A stretch of 64,000 bases of DNA from Allomuricauda ruestringensis DSM 13258 (lineage in GTDB: Bacteria > Bacteroidota > Bacteroidia > Flavobacteriales > Flavobacteriaceae): the NCBI RefSeq assembly GCF_000224085.1, contig NC_015945.1:3774501-3838500 (forward strand), given 5' to 3'. The notes under the pieces are model-generated. The model did not search any database. It was not told the DNA's origin and saw only the letters and a program-made list of their open reading frames with translations. Shown here in pieces: positions 43,931 through 53,415 of the stretch. The position numbers and the translations under genes were made by a program. Position 1 is the first letter of the stretch, and every line of letters begins with the position of its first letter.

Positions 43931-45514
43931 TTAAATTAAAGGTAGTTTAATGAAGAAGGTGCTTCCTTTTCCTTTTTCACTTTCTGCATAAACTTCACCT
44001 TGATGATCATCTATAATTCGTTTTACGTAGGCCAATCCTAATCCATGGCCTTTAACGTTGTGTATGTCGCCGGTATGTTCCCGGTAAAATTTTTCAAATA
44101 CTTTTTTGAGCACCGCCTTGCTCATACCTGCTCCTTGATCCTGCACTTTTATAATGATGCTGTTTTTCACCACTTCGGTATATACATCAATTTTAGGCGT
44201 TTCTGGTGAATACTTTACCGCATTGTCCAGAATGTTTACCATCACATTGGTCATGTGCATATCATTCGCCAATACTTCCGAACGTTCGGCATCAAGGTGG
44301 GCGTTTGCATATCCTCCCCTATCCTGTACAATCAGTTCAATGTGGGCGATGGCGTCAGTAATGATATCATGCATATTGACCCTGTCTTTACTAATGTCCA
44401 ACTGGTTTTTTTCCAATTTGGATATTCTTAGTACATTTTCCACCTGTGCATGCATACGTTTGTTCTCATCTCGAATCATGCCCAAATAACGTAACACTTT
44501 TTCCTTGTCCTCAATGGATTTTGGGTTTCGAATTGCCTCTACCGCCAAATTTATGGTTGCAATGGGCGTTTTGAACTCGTGAGTCATATTATTGATGAAA
44601 TCGGATTTGATCTCAGAGATGCGCTTCTGCTTGATCAATTGGTAAATAGCGCTAGAGTATGCCAGCATAATCACCAATGTAAAAACCAGTGACAGTAATG
44701 CCATTCCCATGACCGAACCAAATATGTAGCGCTTCATACTGGGGAATGTTAGCAATAGTGAAAAGTTGGACATTCCTTCACTATCCTTAAAAATGGGTGC
44801 CTTGTACATTTTGGAATCGGAAAATTTAAATTTCCTAGATCGCACTTTGGTGGGGTAACCTTGACTGTACACTCCATATTCATAGTCTATATCTATGTTT
44901 CTATTGCTGAGTTCTTGACTAAGGAGCAGTTCCAATTCTTGATTGGAAACTCGTTTATGAATAGGTTGAATTTTAGCATATTCCATGAAAACGTCTTCAT
45001 ACTGGGCCTTCTCTATGCTGCTGAGGTTCCCGATTTTCGTTATTTTCTCAATGGGGGTCAAATGAGAAATTCTACCATCCAAACCAGACTCTTCCTTGAA
45101 AATTTGTTTGGTTCTTCGGCTTGTAATGTTTTTAAGCGTAGTGGTGTCGTTACCAACTAACGTATTATCAAAGAACGCTGAGTTTATTTTGTAATCTTCT
45201 TCAAGAATTCCATGGGAGTAAAAAAGGATTTCGTCGGAATTGAGGTCCCTTTCCACAAACATAAAATTTTTGAACTGGGCACTTTTCGGCTCACCAATAC
45301 TATCAATCATAGAAGCTATAAGGTCTGAGTAATCCTTCATCTCGCGCTTCTCCACCCTACTCGCTACCTTGTCCAATATGTCCGTGATTGTTCTTGAGAA
45401 TTGTTCCTCTTTATCGTTTATGGATGTACGTATCCAATAAACTTGCACGAAAATTATCCCTAAAAGGGATAAGCTCATAAGGACAACCAGAAGAACGAAT
45501 AGCTTCTTGTTCAT
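43931..45514 (-). CDS. rprX: Sensor histidine kinase, RprX-like
   Basis: 527 residues. Membrane segment 5-27 (LFVLLVVLMSLSLLGIIF), periplasmic sensor region to about 255, second membrane segment 258-282 (FGSVMGMALLSLVFTLVIML), HisKA box NNMTHEFKTPIATINLA, and HATPase with DQGAGMSKAVLKKVFEKFYR and GHGLGLAYVKRIID. It autophosphorylates at the H-box His and passes phosphate to the regulator encoded just downstream. Confidence 0.88.
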   Translation of the reverse strand: MNKKLFVLLVVLMSLSLLGIIFVQVYWIRTSINDKEEQFSRTITDILDKVASRVEKREMKDYSDLIASMIDSIGEPKSAQFKNFMFVERDLNSDEILFYSHGILEEDYKINSAFFDNTLVGNDTTTLKNITSRRTKQIFKEESGLDGRISHLTPIEKITKIGNLSSIEKAQYEDVFMEYAKIQPIHKRVSNQELELLLSQELSNRNIDIDYEYGVYSQGYPTKVRSRKFKFSDSKMYKAPIFKDSEGMSNFSLLLTFPSMKRYIFGSVMGMALLSLVFTLVIMLAYSSAIYQLIKQKRISEIKSDFINNMTHEFKTPIATINLAVEAIRNPKSIEDKEKVLRYLGMIRDENKRMHAQVENVLRISKLEKNQLDISKDRVNMHDIITDAIAHIELIVQDRGGYANAHLDAERSEVLANDMHMTNVMVNILDNAVKYSPETPKIDVYTEVVKNSIIIKVQDQGAGMSKAVLKKVFEKFYREHTGDIHNVKGHGLGLAYVKRIIDDHQGEVYAESEKGKGSTFFIKLPLI

Positions 45515-45578
45515 CGATGTAAAATTAAAAATTTAACATTTAGTAATTTTAGCGTTTAACCAAAACTTAACATAAATG

Positions 45579-46172
45579 TTAAAATTTAGATGCTAAAGCT
45601 AAAAGTTTGAGGTGTAGTTCTTTAACCTTTTTTTGGGTTTTGTCCAATTCAAGGTTTTCTATTGAAAAATTGGTTAAGTCGAGCTTTTGTTCATCTTTCA
45701 ATTGGTTGTTTATCCGATCAACAACAGCTTGCTTTTCAACTTTATCCCTGTCCATTACTCTTTTAATCCGAGTTTCTACAGGTGCTGTTACTAAGATAGT
45801 ACAATCATATTTGTCCTGGGCATCATTTTCAAAAATCAATGCAGTTTCTTGTATTACATAGGGCGATTTTTGACGGTTGGCCCACTCCAAAAAATGTTTT
45901 CGAACGGCCGGATGTACAATCCCATTGAGTTTTTCGAGCAACTCAGGCTCTTTAAACACCTTGTCCGCTATATACGACCTGTTCAGGCCATCATCGCTAT
46001 AAGCCTCTTTACCCAACAAATCCATGATGGCTGCTTTAACTTTTGTTGATGTAGCCATCAACTTTTTGGCCTCCATGTCAGAATCATACACAGGAATGCC
46101 AAGTTCCATGAACATTGTGGCCACGGTACTTTTTCCACTTCCTATCCCTCCTGTGAGTCCAACTATCATCAT
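45579..46172 (-). CDS. coaE: Dephospho-CoA kinase
   Basis: 197 residues. P-loop VGLTGGIGSGKSTVATMF at the N-terminus, VYDSDMEAKKLM, and the VIQETALIFENDAQDKYDCT core. Last step of coenzyme A synthesis: phosphorylation of dephospho-CoA. The start codon overlaps the YbbR-like stop by 4 bases, so they are cotranscribed. CoA synthesis is also represented by coaBC at 51856. Confidence 0.94.
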   Translation of the reverse strand: MMIVGLTGGIGSGKSTVATMFMELGIPVYDSDMEAKKLMATSTKVKAAIMDLLGKEAYSDDGLNRSYIADKVFKEPELLEKLNGIVHPAVRKHFLEWANRQKSPYVIQETALIFENDAQDKYDCTILVTAPVETRIKRVMDRDKVEKQAVVDRINNQLKDEQKLDLTNFSIENLELDKTQKKVKELHLKLLALASKF

Positions 46173-47125
46173 TGCTGTTCCAAAACAAAATTTACAGTGT
46201 TTTCTTCAAGCCTTATATCGTATACTTTTTGTGGGCTTTGTGTAATCTCCAAGAACAAAGTACTACTTTCAGCTCCATTTAATTGCCCATAATCTGCAAC
46301 AATTTCAAAGTCGGAGACCGAAATTTCCTTTAAACGCTCAATAGTCGCCTTGCACAATACCGTTACTGAATTGGGAAAGGTCCTTACTTGGTACCCTTCG
46401 GGAATATTCAGCACTTGCACAGGTACCTCAAAAATCTTTTCTGAAAACTTTGAGACCTTGCCAAAAACCTTTGCCCTACCTACCGAAAAAATACTGTTGT
46501 CCAGTCCTTTTGGGAAAATCAGGGTAACTTCGTTGGAAAAATCGGCATTGACATTGGTTAGTTGTATGGATGATGTTTTTATTGATTTGATGGTATCAAT
46601 TTCATTTTTTGGTCCTTTCACCTCAACCGAATCTGGTGAAACCTTAATTTCCCCATCAAGAATATAGTTTTGCTGAAGCTGTAAATCCACCCTCGCCTGT
46701 ATGGGTATCTTCTTGGAATCCACTTGGTAGAGATCTACTTCCAATTGGTTCCTGTCCAAATCCAAAAGTGATATGTTCTGTGATAATTGCTGATCCATTT
46801 GTTTGATCAACACCTCTTTGCTCAACACAAAATCACCATTTTGGAATTCTACTTCAGAGACATCAATATCAATACGGCGCTTAAAAATTTTATAGTATAA
46901 AAATTGAAAGCCACTGGTTCGGAGTTTGGCCTCAATTTGATCATTTGAATTCTTCCCCAACAACAACGAGTCGGGAAGATTTCGATAATTTAGTGTAAAA
47001 TAGGCCCTTGACTCATACGTTTCAGAAAGGTTGCTGATAAACCAAGCAAAAAAGGAGCACAACAGGAACAACGAAAATACTTTCGCTTTCTTTTGATTGA
47101 GGCCGTTCAATAGCTTTTTTAACAC
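46169..47125 (-). CDS. YbbR-like domain protein
   Basis: 318 residues. One membrane segment near residues 17-33 (VFSLFLLCSFFAWFISNL), then beta-rich repeats of the YbbR type (FTLNYRNLPDSLLLGKN, PDSVEVKGPKNEIDTIKSI, PVQVLNIPEGYQVRTFPNSV). In Firmicutes the YbbR (CdaR) protein modulates a diadenylate cyclase; here the linkage is only with coaE, a pairing frequently kept in Bacteroidota. Two bases separate it from the glycosyltransferase upstream. Confidence 0.85.
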   Translation of the reverse strand: MLKKLLNGLNQKKAKVFSLFLLCSFFAWFISNLSETYESRAYFTLNYRNLPDSLLLGKNSNDQIEAKLRTSGFQFLYYKIFKRRIDIDVSEVEFQNGDFVLSKEVLIKQMDQQLSQNISLLDLDRNQLEVDLYQVDSKKIPIQARVDLQLQQNYILDGEIKVSPDSVEVKGPKNEIDTIKSIKTSSIQLTNVNADFSNEVTLIFPKGLDNSIFSVGRAKVFGKVSKFSEKIFEVPVQVLNIPEGYQVRTFPNSVTVLCKATIERLKEISVSDFEIVADYGQLNGAESSTLFLEITQSPQKVYDIRLEENTVNFVLEQQ

Positions 47126-47127
47126 TT

Positions 47128-48129
47128 TTATTTTTTCTTGAAAAATAGTTTGGGAAACAGTTCCTCTGCTTCCTTATTACTAAAGTTAAGCAACATTGTG
47201 GACTTGAAAAAACCAATTCCATATCCCGTAAATTGGACCAAGGCAGCATAAATGGTTAAAATGGCCACCTTTATGTCTTTGTTCCGTATTAAGGCATCCA
47301 AGAATAAAATTGAAAAATAGAACACGTACAACATCAAGGGCAACCAAAGTCCTATTATAGCCAAGATTATGGCAACGCACATTCCCAGCATAAACAAAGT
47401 TGGAAACCAGTAGGTGGGCTTGGCCGTTCCAGGATGCCATTTATTTAGAATGGGCCGAACCATACCAAATTTATTCACCTGAATATAGAACTTGTTCCAG
47501 TCTATGCGTCTTTTATGGTACACAAAAGCTTTTGGAAACAATCTGGTTTCAAACCCTGCTTTCCAAACCCGGAAGGTAAGGTCTGGGTCTTCGCCTGGAT
47601 GAATTCTGCCAAAACCTCCCGCTTTTTCAAAAGCATCTTTGGAAATGCCCATGTTAAAACTACGAGGTTGAAACTTTCCCACAGTCTTTTCCCCTCCCCG
47701 TATGCCTCCAGTAGTTAAAAAAGAGGTCATTACATAGTTTATGGCCTTTTGTACAGTGGTGAACGAAGCATCGGCTGCATCTGGTCCTCCAAAGCAATGA
47801 ACAAACTCCCTTGCAAGTTCCTTGTCCACTTCGGTCAAATACTGTTTTGGGAGGATACAATCCGAATCCAAAATGATGAAATAATTCCCCTTGGCCTTTT
47901 GCATCCCAAAGTTTCTGGAATCCCCAGGACCTGAGTTTTCTTTGAAATAGTAGGAAATGGTGAGTTTGTCCCGAAACTTTTCCACGACGTCCTCCGAACG
48001 TTCCGTAGAGCCATCTTCCACAATAACCACTTCAAAATCTTTTTGGAAATCTTGTTGCTGAAGACTCTCCAAAAGCTCACGAACTTCTTCTGGCCTATTG
48101 TAAACCGGAACTATTATGGAGAAAAGCAT
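47128..48129 (-). CDS. Family 2 glycosyltransferase, membrane-associated
   Basis: 333 residues from ATG 48129 (MLFSIIVPVYNRPEEV); an ATG two codons upstream is possible. GT-A fold: VVIVEDGSTERSEDVV, the DxD-like ILDSDCILPK, and GEDPDLTFRVWKAGF at the acceptor side. Two or three membrane segments at about 255-285 and near 300 (MLGMCVAIILAIIGLWL). Likely transfers a sugar to a lipid-linked or envelope acceptor. Operon: GT2, YbbR, coaE. Confidence 0.88.
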   Translation of the reverse strand: MLFSIIVPVYNRPEEVRELLESLQQQDFQKDFEVVIVEDGSTERSEDVVEKFRDKLTISYYFKENSGPGDSRNFGMQKAKGNYFIILDSDCILPKQYLTEVDKELAREFVHCFGGPDAADASFTTVQKAINYVMTSFLTTGGIRGGEKTVGKFQPRSFNMGISKDAFEKAGGFGRIHPGEDPDLTFRVWKAGFETRLFPKAFVYHKRRIDWNKFYIQVNKFGMVRPILNKWHPGTAKPTYWFPTLFMLGMCVAIILAIIGLWLPLMLYVFYFSILFLDALIRNKDIKVAILTIYAALVQFTGYGIGFFKSTMLLNFSNKEAEELFPKLFFKKK

Positions 48130-48164
48130 GTTCATTTTTTAAATAGGAACTCTAGAAAGAAGTT

Positions 48165-48241
48165 TGTCAGTTCGAGCGCAGTCGAGAACCTTTAAAAGTT
48201 ATAATTAACAAAAGAAATCTCGACTGCGCTCGATTTGACAC
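48165..48241. repeat. Dispersed stem-loop repeat, classic copy
   Basis: TTGTCAGTTCGAGCGCAGTC then GAGAACC at the left; AATCTCGACTGCGCTCGATT then TGACAC at the right. Arms pair over about 17 bases. Confidence 0.85.
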
Positions 48242-48262
48242 TATTTTTTAATGCAAAGTGGT

Positions 48263-49075
48263 TTACTCCGAAAATTCATCAATAACCTCTTGGCTTACCC
48301 CTGTATTGGAGAACCCTCCATCGTGAAAGAGGTTTTGCATAGTCACCTTTTTGGTCAAATCGGAGAAAAGTGAAACAGTGTAGTTGGCGCAATCATCTGC
48401 TGTGGCGTTGCCCAATGGCGACATTTTTTCCGCATAATTGATAAATCCATCAAATCCTTTTACGCCTTGCCCTGCAGTGGTTGGAGTCGGAGATTGGGAA
48501 ATGGTGTTCACTCTTACTTTATGTTCCTTTCCAAAAAAGTAACCAAAACTTCTCGCCACAGACTCCAAATACGCCTTATTATCGGCCATATCGTTGTAAT
48601 CGGGGAAGGTTCTTTGCGCCGCCATATAGGTTAGGGCAACTATACTCCCCCATTGGTTCATAGCCTCCGCCTTGTAAAGTGATTGCATTACTTTGTGGAA
48701 AGATAGTGCGGATACATCCCAACCTTTCTCGGTAAAGCTGTAGTTCTCGTCTGTATAGTGCCTTCCCTTTCTAACGTTTACGGACATTCCTATGGAATGA
48801 AGCACAAAATCCAATTTTCCACCCAAAATCTCCATGGACTTCTCCACCAAGTTTTTCAGGTCTTCTTCGTTAGTGGCATCTGCGGGAATAATTTCTGAAA
48901 TGGTTTTTCCCGCAAGTTCATTTATTTGCCCCATACGCATAGCGATGGGCGCATTGGTAAGTACAAATGTACCTCCCTCTTCATGAACACGTTCTGCGGT
49001 TTTCCAAGCAATGGAGTTTGCATCCAGAGCTCCAAAAATGATTCCTTTTTTACCTTTTAAAAGATTGTATGCCAT
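48263..49075 (-). CDS. fabI: Enoyl-[acyl-carrier-protein] reductase, FabI
   Basis: 270 residues from ATG 49075 (MAYNLLKGKKGIIFGALD). The earlier in-frame ATG at 49105 falls inside the -7 box and is excluded. FabI landmarks: GALDANSIAWKTAERV, FVLHSIGMS, the catalytic Tyr-x6-Lys in DYNDMADNKAYLESVARSFG and NTISQSPTPTTAGQGVKGFD. Reduces enoyl-ACP in fatty acid elongation. A compact repeat follows the stop. Confidence 0.94.
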   Translation of the reverse strand: MAYNLLKGKKGIIFGALDANSIAWKTAERVHEEGGTFVLTNAPIAMRMGQINELAGKTISEIIPADATNEEDLKNLVEKSMEILGGKLDFVLHSIGMSVNVRKGRHYTDENYSFTEKGWDVSALSFHKVMQSLYKAEAMNQWGSIVALTYMAAQRTFPDYNDMADNKAYLESVARSFGYFFGKEHKVRVNTISQSPTPTTAGQGVKGFDGFINYAEKMSPLGNATADDCANYTVSLFSDLTKKVTMQNLFHDGGFSNTGVSQEVIDEFSE

Positions 49076-49102
49076 AATTTTTTGCAATTGTTGATTGTGC
49101 GA

Positions 49103-49110
49103 CAAAGATA
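49103..49110 (-). promoter_or_regulatory. -7 box (TATCTTTG) of fabI
   Basis: Exact TAnnTTTG on the minus strand, 27 bases before the fabI ATG at 49075. It overlaps the alternative ATG at 49105 and so decides the start. Confidence 0.55.
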
Positions 49111-49155
49111 TTTAAACTATTTGAATGTTAACCCTACACAAATATATAGATTCCA

Positions 49156-49234
49156 GTCATGCTGAACTTGTTTCAGCATCTCATCCATTCAATGGCTTAT
49201 TTAATGAGACCCTGAAATAAATTCAGGGTGACGG
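49156..49234. repeat. Dispersed repeat, GTCATGCTGAACTTG subtype
   Basis: GTCATGCTGAACTTGTTTC, inner AGCATCTCATCC, then GAGACCCTGAAATAAATTCA and GGGTGACGG. The phrase GAGACCCTGAAACCAG at 34350 is closely related, so these belong to the same superfamily. Confidence 0.7.
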
Positions 49235-49273
49235 TCCTTAATTTTAATGGAGAAATTAACATGGAATATAGTT

Positions 49274-50926
49274 CTACTGCAACAGCTCCTTAGCATGGGC
49301 CAAAGCGGATTCGGATAAGGACTTACCACCCAACATTTCTGCCAGTTCTCGCACACGCTCATCAGTGCTTAATTGTTTGATGTGTGTGCTTGTTCCTTCC
49401 GCACCTTCTTCTTTATAGACCTTGAATTGGTAGTTTCCTTTTGATGCGACCTGCGGCAAGTGGGTAATGGAAAACACCTGCATGGTACTGCTCATTTGCT
49501 GCATAATCTCCCCCATTCGGTTCGATATTTCTCCCGAAACTCCAGTGTCAATTTCATCGAACATCATGGTGGGCAGGTTTTCATACTCCGCTAAAATGGA
49601 TTTTATAGTCAACATAATACGGGAAAGTTCCCCGCCTGATGCTACTTTTTTCAGTTCGCCATAATTGGAACCCTTGTTCGCGGAAAATAAGAATACCAAA
49701 TCATCCTTTCCGTTGGTTTTGAACGATTTGGATGGGCTCACCTCAATATTAAACGTAGCTGATGGCATACCCAAAGATGCCAAGTTTGCCTGAAGCCTTT
49801 CGTTCAACTTTGGGATGACGGATTTTCTACCGTCGCTTATTTTTTGCGCCCATGCATCCACTTTTTTGGCGATAGCTGAAACCTCTTCTCTTTTTTCTTT
49901 GATTTTGGACTCAATATTGGCCACGACATCCACTTTTTGAGCTAATTCCTCCCGAATAGCAATCAATTCTGATACCGAATCGGTATGGTGTTTTTTCTGA
50001 AGGTCGTACAATTGTTGTAATTGCCCATTAACCACCTCCAATCGCTCTGGATTGGCTTCCACCTTATCTTTTAATTGTTCCAGTTCAGAAGCGATATCGT
50101 CGGTTTCAATCAATACAGATTGAATCCTATCGCTCAACGATTTATAGTCAGCCCCAAAATCCGTTAAACCTTGAAATGCCCGTTTTAAATCGGTAAGCCT
50201 GCCTACAATGCCCAATTGTTCATCATTCAATAATTGATGTCCCGCGGACAATTGCTCCATAATCTGCTCCACATTGCTCAATTGCTCATATTCGGCCTCT
50301 AACTCTTCCTGCATGCCTTCTTTGAGCTTTGCAGCCTTTAATTCTTCAAGCAAAAAACTGTTGTAATCGTGTTCTTTATCTGCTTCAGTCTGAAAATCCT
50401 CCAACTTTTGAAGCTCCTTGGAAGCCGTTCTCAACTTTTCAAGTTCCTGTGTGTACCCCAAAAGATTTTCCGAGTTATCTGCCAAAGCATCCAACACCTT
50501 CATCTGGAAATCATTTTCGGTAAGGCGCATGGTCTGGTGCTGGGAATGCACATCCACCAATTGGTCGCCCAGTGCCCGCATCACATCCAAAGTAACGGGA
50601 GAATCGTTCACAAACGCCCTGGATTTTCCGCTGGGCAGTATTTCCCGACGAAGAATGGTTTTGTCATCATAATCCAAATCATTATCCTCAAAAAAAGACT
50701 GGAGTTGGTATTTGGACACATCGAACTCTGCTTCTATCACGCATTTTTGTGCCGTATTTTTTAGTGATGATAAATCGGCACGCTTTCCCAATACCATGGA
50801 AAGGCCTCCCAAGAGTATCGATTTTCCTGCCCCGGTTTCCCCAGTTATTGTGGTGAATCCGTTAGAAAACGAAACACTTACATCATCAATCAGTGCATAA
50901 TTTTGGATGGATAGATTTACTAGCAA
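49274..50926 (-). CDS. recN: DNA repair protein RecN
   Basis: 550 residues, the normal length. SMC-like ATPase: Walker A ITGETGAGKSILLGGL at residue 30, a long coiled-coil region from about 160 to 370 (LEAEYEQLSNVEQIMEQL), then signature VASGGELSRIMLTIKSI and Walker B TMMFDEIDTGVSG. It organises double-strand-break repair. No SOS-type operator was noted upstream. Confidence 0.95.
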   Translation of the reverse strand: MLVNLSIQNYALIDDVSVSFSNGFTTITGETGAGKSILLGGLSMVLGKRADLSSLKNTAQKCVIEAEFDVSKYQLQSFFEDNDLDYDDKTILRREILPSGKSRAFVNDSPVTLDVMRALGDQLVDVHSQHQTMRLTENDFQMKVLDALADNSENLLGYTQELEKLRTASKELQKLEDFQTEADKEHDYNSFLLEELKAAKLKEGMQEELEAEYEQLSNVEQIMEQLSAGHQLLNDEQLGIVGRLTDLKRAFQGLTDFGADYKSLSDRIQSVLIETDDIASELEQLKDKVEANPERLEVVNGQLQQLYDLQKKHHTDSVSELIAIREELAQKVDVVANIESKIKEKREEVSAIAKKVDAWAQKISDGRKSVIPKLNERLQANLASLGMPSATFNIEVSPSKSFKTNGKDDLVFLFSANKGSNYGELKKVASGGELSRIMLTIKSILAEYENLPTMMFDEIDTGVSGEISNRMGEIMQQMSSTMQVFSITHLPQVASKGNYQFKVYKEEGAEGTSTHIKQLSTDERVRELAEMLGGKSLSESALAHAKELLQ

Positions 50927-50972
50927 TATTGAAGATTTTACCCGTAAAGATAAACCTCTTTATAGAACTGCA

Positions 50973-51863
50973 CTAGTAATTTATTTCATTCCATGTGCTG
51001 GAATAAAATGGAGCCACTTTATTGAGGGTTTCCTTGAGTTTTACAATGTCCACTTTGGGACCATCGGAGAAGATGTTTTGGATTTCCTCTGATTTTGCAT
51101 CAAAAAAAGTCTGAATCAAAAAGGCATTGGGTCTACGGCTAATGAGTGTTTCAAATAAACGTAGGCTTCCTGCTATAATTTGTTTGCCCGTACTGTTGTT
51201 GTCCGCCAAGATATCGAGTCCTTTTCTGTGGTAATTGTACATGGCGATTCGATATTCCCTAAAGGAATTGCTCAATAGGTTATCCACCAATTCAAAACGG
51301 CTGCGATCACCAGTGTCCTGACTCCATCCGCTATAACTGGAACTTTGTGCCTGTGTTACAATATTTTGGGCCTGACGGTAGAAGTCATTCCCGCCTTCCA
51401 GGGAAAAGGTGTCGGCATCCAACCCTAAAATAATATAGACGTAGTACGAAATAACACCTACTAGATTGGAATCGAAATTGTTTGGATTATACACCAAAGG
51501 TTGAAATTCCTGATACTGAAAATTAAAGGAATTGTCCTTGTAATTAAACACGGGGCTTTCGTAAGTGGTATTGAACACGGGTCTTGTTGACTGAATTTGG
51601 ATATTGGCCTCAAAACGGTCCGATTCGTATTGGGTAACGGTAATGAACATCCGAGCATTTACCCGTTCATTATCGCGATATACCCTGTTCGTCCATTTGC
51701 TTTTGTTCACAAAATCATTGAGGGAACGCTCCAAAGTCCTAAAAATCTGCTGGTTGGTCTGGCCCACTTGATCAGAGTTCACGGTTACCTCACAATTCAG
51801 TTCCTGTGCCGGAAGAGCAAGGGTAACAAGCAATAGAAAAACGGAAAACAGTATTTTACGCAT
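50973..51863 (-). CDS. PorD-like (DUF4835) type IX secretion-linked protein
   Basis: 296 residues. Signal peptide to about residue 19 (LLLVTLALPAQ), then QELNCEVTVNSDQVGQTNQQ, the start typical of DUF4835, FNFQYQEFQPLVYNPNNFDS and a helical end KVDIVKLKETLNKVAPFYSS. The family is annotated as T9SS protein PorD in Bacteroidota. It overlaps coaBC by 8 bases and is downstream of it in the same operon, an arrangement conserved across flavobacteria. Confidence 0.8.
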   Translation of the reverse strand: MRKILFSVFLLLVTLALPAQELNCEVTVNSDQVGQTNQQIFRTLERSLNDFVNKSKWTNRVYRDNERVNARMFITVTQYESDRFEANIQIQSTRPVFNTTYESPVFNYKDNSFNFQYQEFQPLVYNPNNFDSNLVGVISYYVYIILGLDADTFSLEGGNDFYRQAQNIVTQAQSSSYSGWSQDTGDRSRFELVDNLLSNSFREYRIAMYNYHRKGLDILADNNSTGKQIIAGSLRLFETLISRRPNAFLIQTFFDAKSEEIQNIFSDGPKVDIVKLKETLNKVAPFYSSTWNEINY

Positions 51864-53061
51864 GGATTCTGGAGATGATTTCTTCCCAAATATCGGAAGC
51901 CACTTCGGGCTTCGTCTTCAAATCAAACGTTTTTATCTCCGAATTCTTATCTATAAAGGTGATTTTATTCGTGCTGCCTCCAAATCCGGCACCATCATCT
52001 TTTAATGAGTTAAGTACAATGCCATCCAAATGCTTTCTTTTGAGCTTGCCTTTGGCATTTTCCAGTTCGTTCTGGGTCTCCAAGGCAAAACCTACCAAAA
52101 ATTGATTTTTTTTGTTTTCGCCGAGCGACATGAGAATATCCGGAGTACGTTCCAACTCAATGAACATTTCGCCCGCTTTTTTCTTTACTTTTTCCGTTGC
52201 GATGGATTTAGGTCGATAATCAGCTACGGCAGCAGCACAAATGGCAATATCCATGTCTGCATAATGATTATGACATACTTCGTACATTTCTTGTGCAGAG
52301 GTTACCCGTATCAGTTGAATGGAATTGTGGTTGATATTCAAGTGCGTTGGACCTGAAACCAAAACAACCTTTGCTCCCAAATCGCCTGCTTTTTTGGCCA
52401 GCTCAAACCCCATGGTTCCAGTGGAACGATTTCCCAAGAAACGAACGGGGTCAATGGCCTCATGGGTTGGCCCTGCCGTAATCAGTACTTTTTTTCCTGA
52501 AAGCGGGAGTCCTTTGCCCAAATCTTCCTGAATGAACGCTACAATGTTCCCAGGCTCTGCCATACGCCCTTCTCCATGCAAGCCGCTGGCCAGTTCGCCA
52601 GATTCTGCTGGAATCATCGTATTGCCAAAAGATTCAAGTTTATCCAGAGAGTTCTTGGTGGATGGATGTTTGTACATATCCAAATCCATGGCCGGAGCAA
52701 AGTAAACCGGACATTTTGCGGATAGATAAGTGGCCAAAAGCAAATTGTCGCAAGTTCCGTTGGCCATTTTAGATAGGGTGTTGGCCGTAGCGGGGGCAAT
52801 CAGCATAATATCTGCCCAAAGACCGAGCTGCACATGGTTGTTCCAAGAGAGACTTCCATCTTCTTCGTTCACAAAATCCATCAAAACTGGATTCTTGGAA
52901 AGTGTGGACAATGTAAGGGGCGAAACAAAAGAGCTGGCACTCTGGGTCATTACAATTTTGACCTGGGCACCAGCTTTAATCAGTAAACGAACAAGAAATG
53001 TGGTCTTGTAGGCGGCAATTCCCCCGGAAATTCCTAAAAGGATATTTTTACCGCTAAGCAT
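51856..53061 (-). CDS. coaBC: Bifunctional phosphopantothenoylcysteine decarboxylase / phosphopantothenate-cysteine ligase
   Basis: 401 residues. CoaC half (1-180): ILLGISGGIAAYKTTFLVRL, the active-site His in WNNHVQLGLWAD, and PAMDLDMYKHPST. CoaB half (190-401): VLITAGPTHEAIDPVRFLGN, RSTGTMGFELAKKAG. Two consecutive steps of CoA synthesis in one FMN-dependent protein. Three bases after rpoZ and overlapping the PorD-like gene. Confidence 0.95.
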   Translation of the reverse strand: MLSGKNILLGISGGIAAYKTTFLVRLLIKAGAQVKIVMTQSASSFVSPLTLSTLSKNPVLMDFVNEEDGSLSWNNHVQLGLWADIMLIAPATANTLSKMANGTCDNLLLATYLSAKCPVYFAPAMDLDMYKHPSTKNSLDKLESFGNTMIPAESGELASGLHGEGRMAEPGNIVAFIQEDLGKGLPLSGKKVLITAGPTHEAIDPVRFLGNRSTGTMGFELAKKAGDLGAKVVLVSGPTHLNINHNSIQLIRVTSAQEMYEVCHNHYADMDIAICAAAVADYRPKSIATEKVKKKAGEMFIELERTPDILMSLGENKKNQFLVGFALETQNELENAKGKLKRKHLDGIVLNSLKDDGAGFGGSTNKITFIDKNSEIKTFDLKTKPEVASDIWEEIISRIHA

Positions 53062-53064
53062 TTC

Positions 53065-53391
53065 TTAGGCGTCTTTCTCTGTATTCCTGTAGTAAATTTT
53101 ATCCTCCAACCACTCTTGCACTGCCAAAGCGTGTGGTTTTGGCAACTTTTCGTAAAACTTGGAAACCTCGATTTGTTCTTTGTTCTCGAACACTTCTTCC
53201 AAGCTGTCGCTGTATGTGGCGAACTCTTCAAGCTTTTCCAACAACTCCTTTTTTATTTCAGAATTGATTTGGATAGCTCTTTTTGAAGCTATGGAAATAG
53301 CTTCATATATATTTTCGGTTTTTTCGTCAAACTCGTTTCTGTTGAGTGTTACTGTGGAAACCGGGGCCTTGGTGTTTTTCAAATCTTGCAT
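53065..53391 (-). CDS. rpoZ: RNA polymerase omega subunit
   Basis: 108 residues, with the Bacteroidota Rpb6-like form: APVSTVTLNRNEFDEKTENI, YEAISIASKRAIQINSEIKK. Small subunit that helps assemble RNA polymerase. Lies between bamD and coaBC, the standard Flavobacteriia order, 24 bases after bamD. Confidence 0.9.
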   Translation of the reverse strand: MQDLKNTKAPVSTVTLNRNEFDEKTENIYEAISIASKRAIQINSEIKKELLEKLEEFATYSDSLEEVFENKEQIEVSKFYEKLPKPHALAVQEWLEDKIYYRNTEKDA

Positions 53392-53415
53392 GTGCAGTGG
53401 TTTAAAAACTAATTT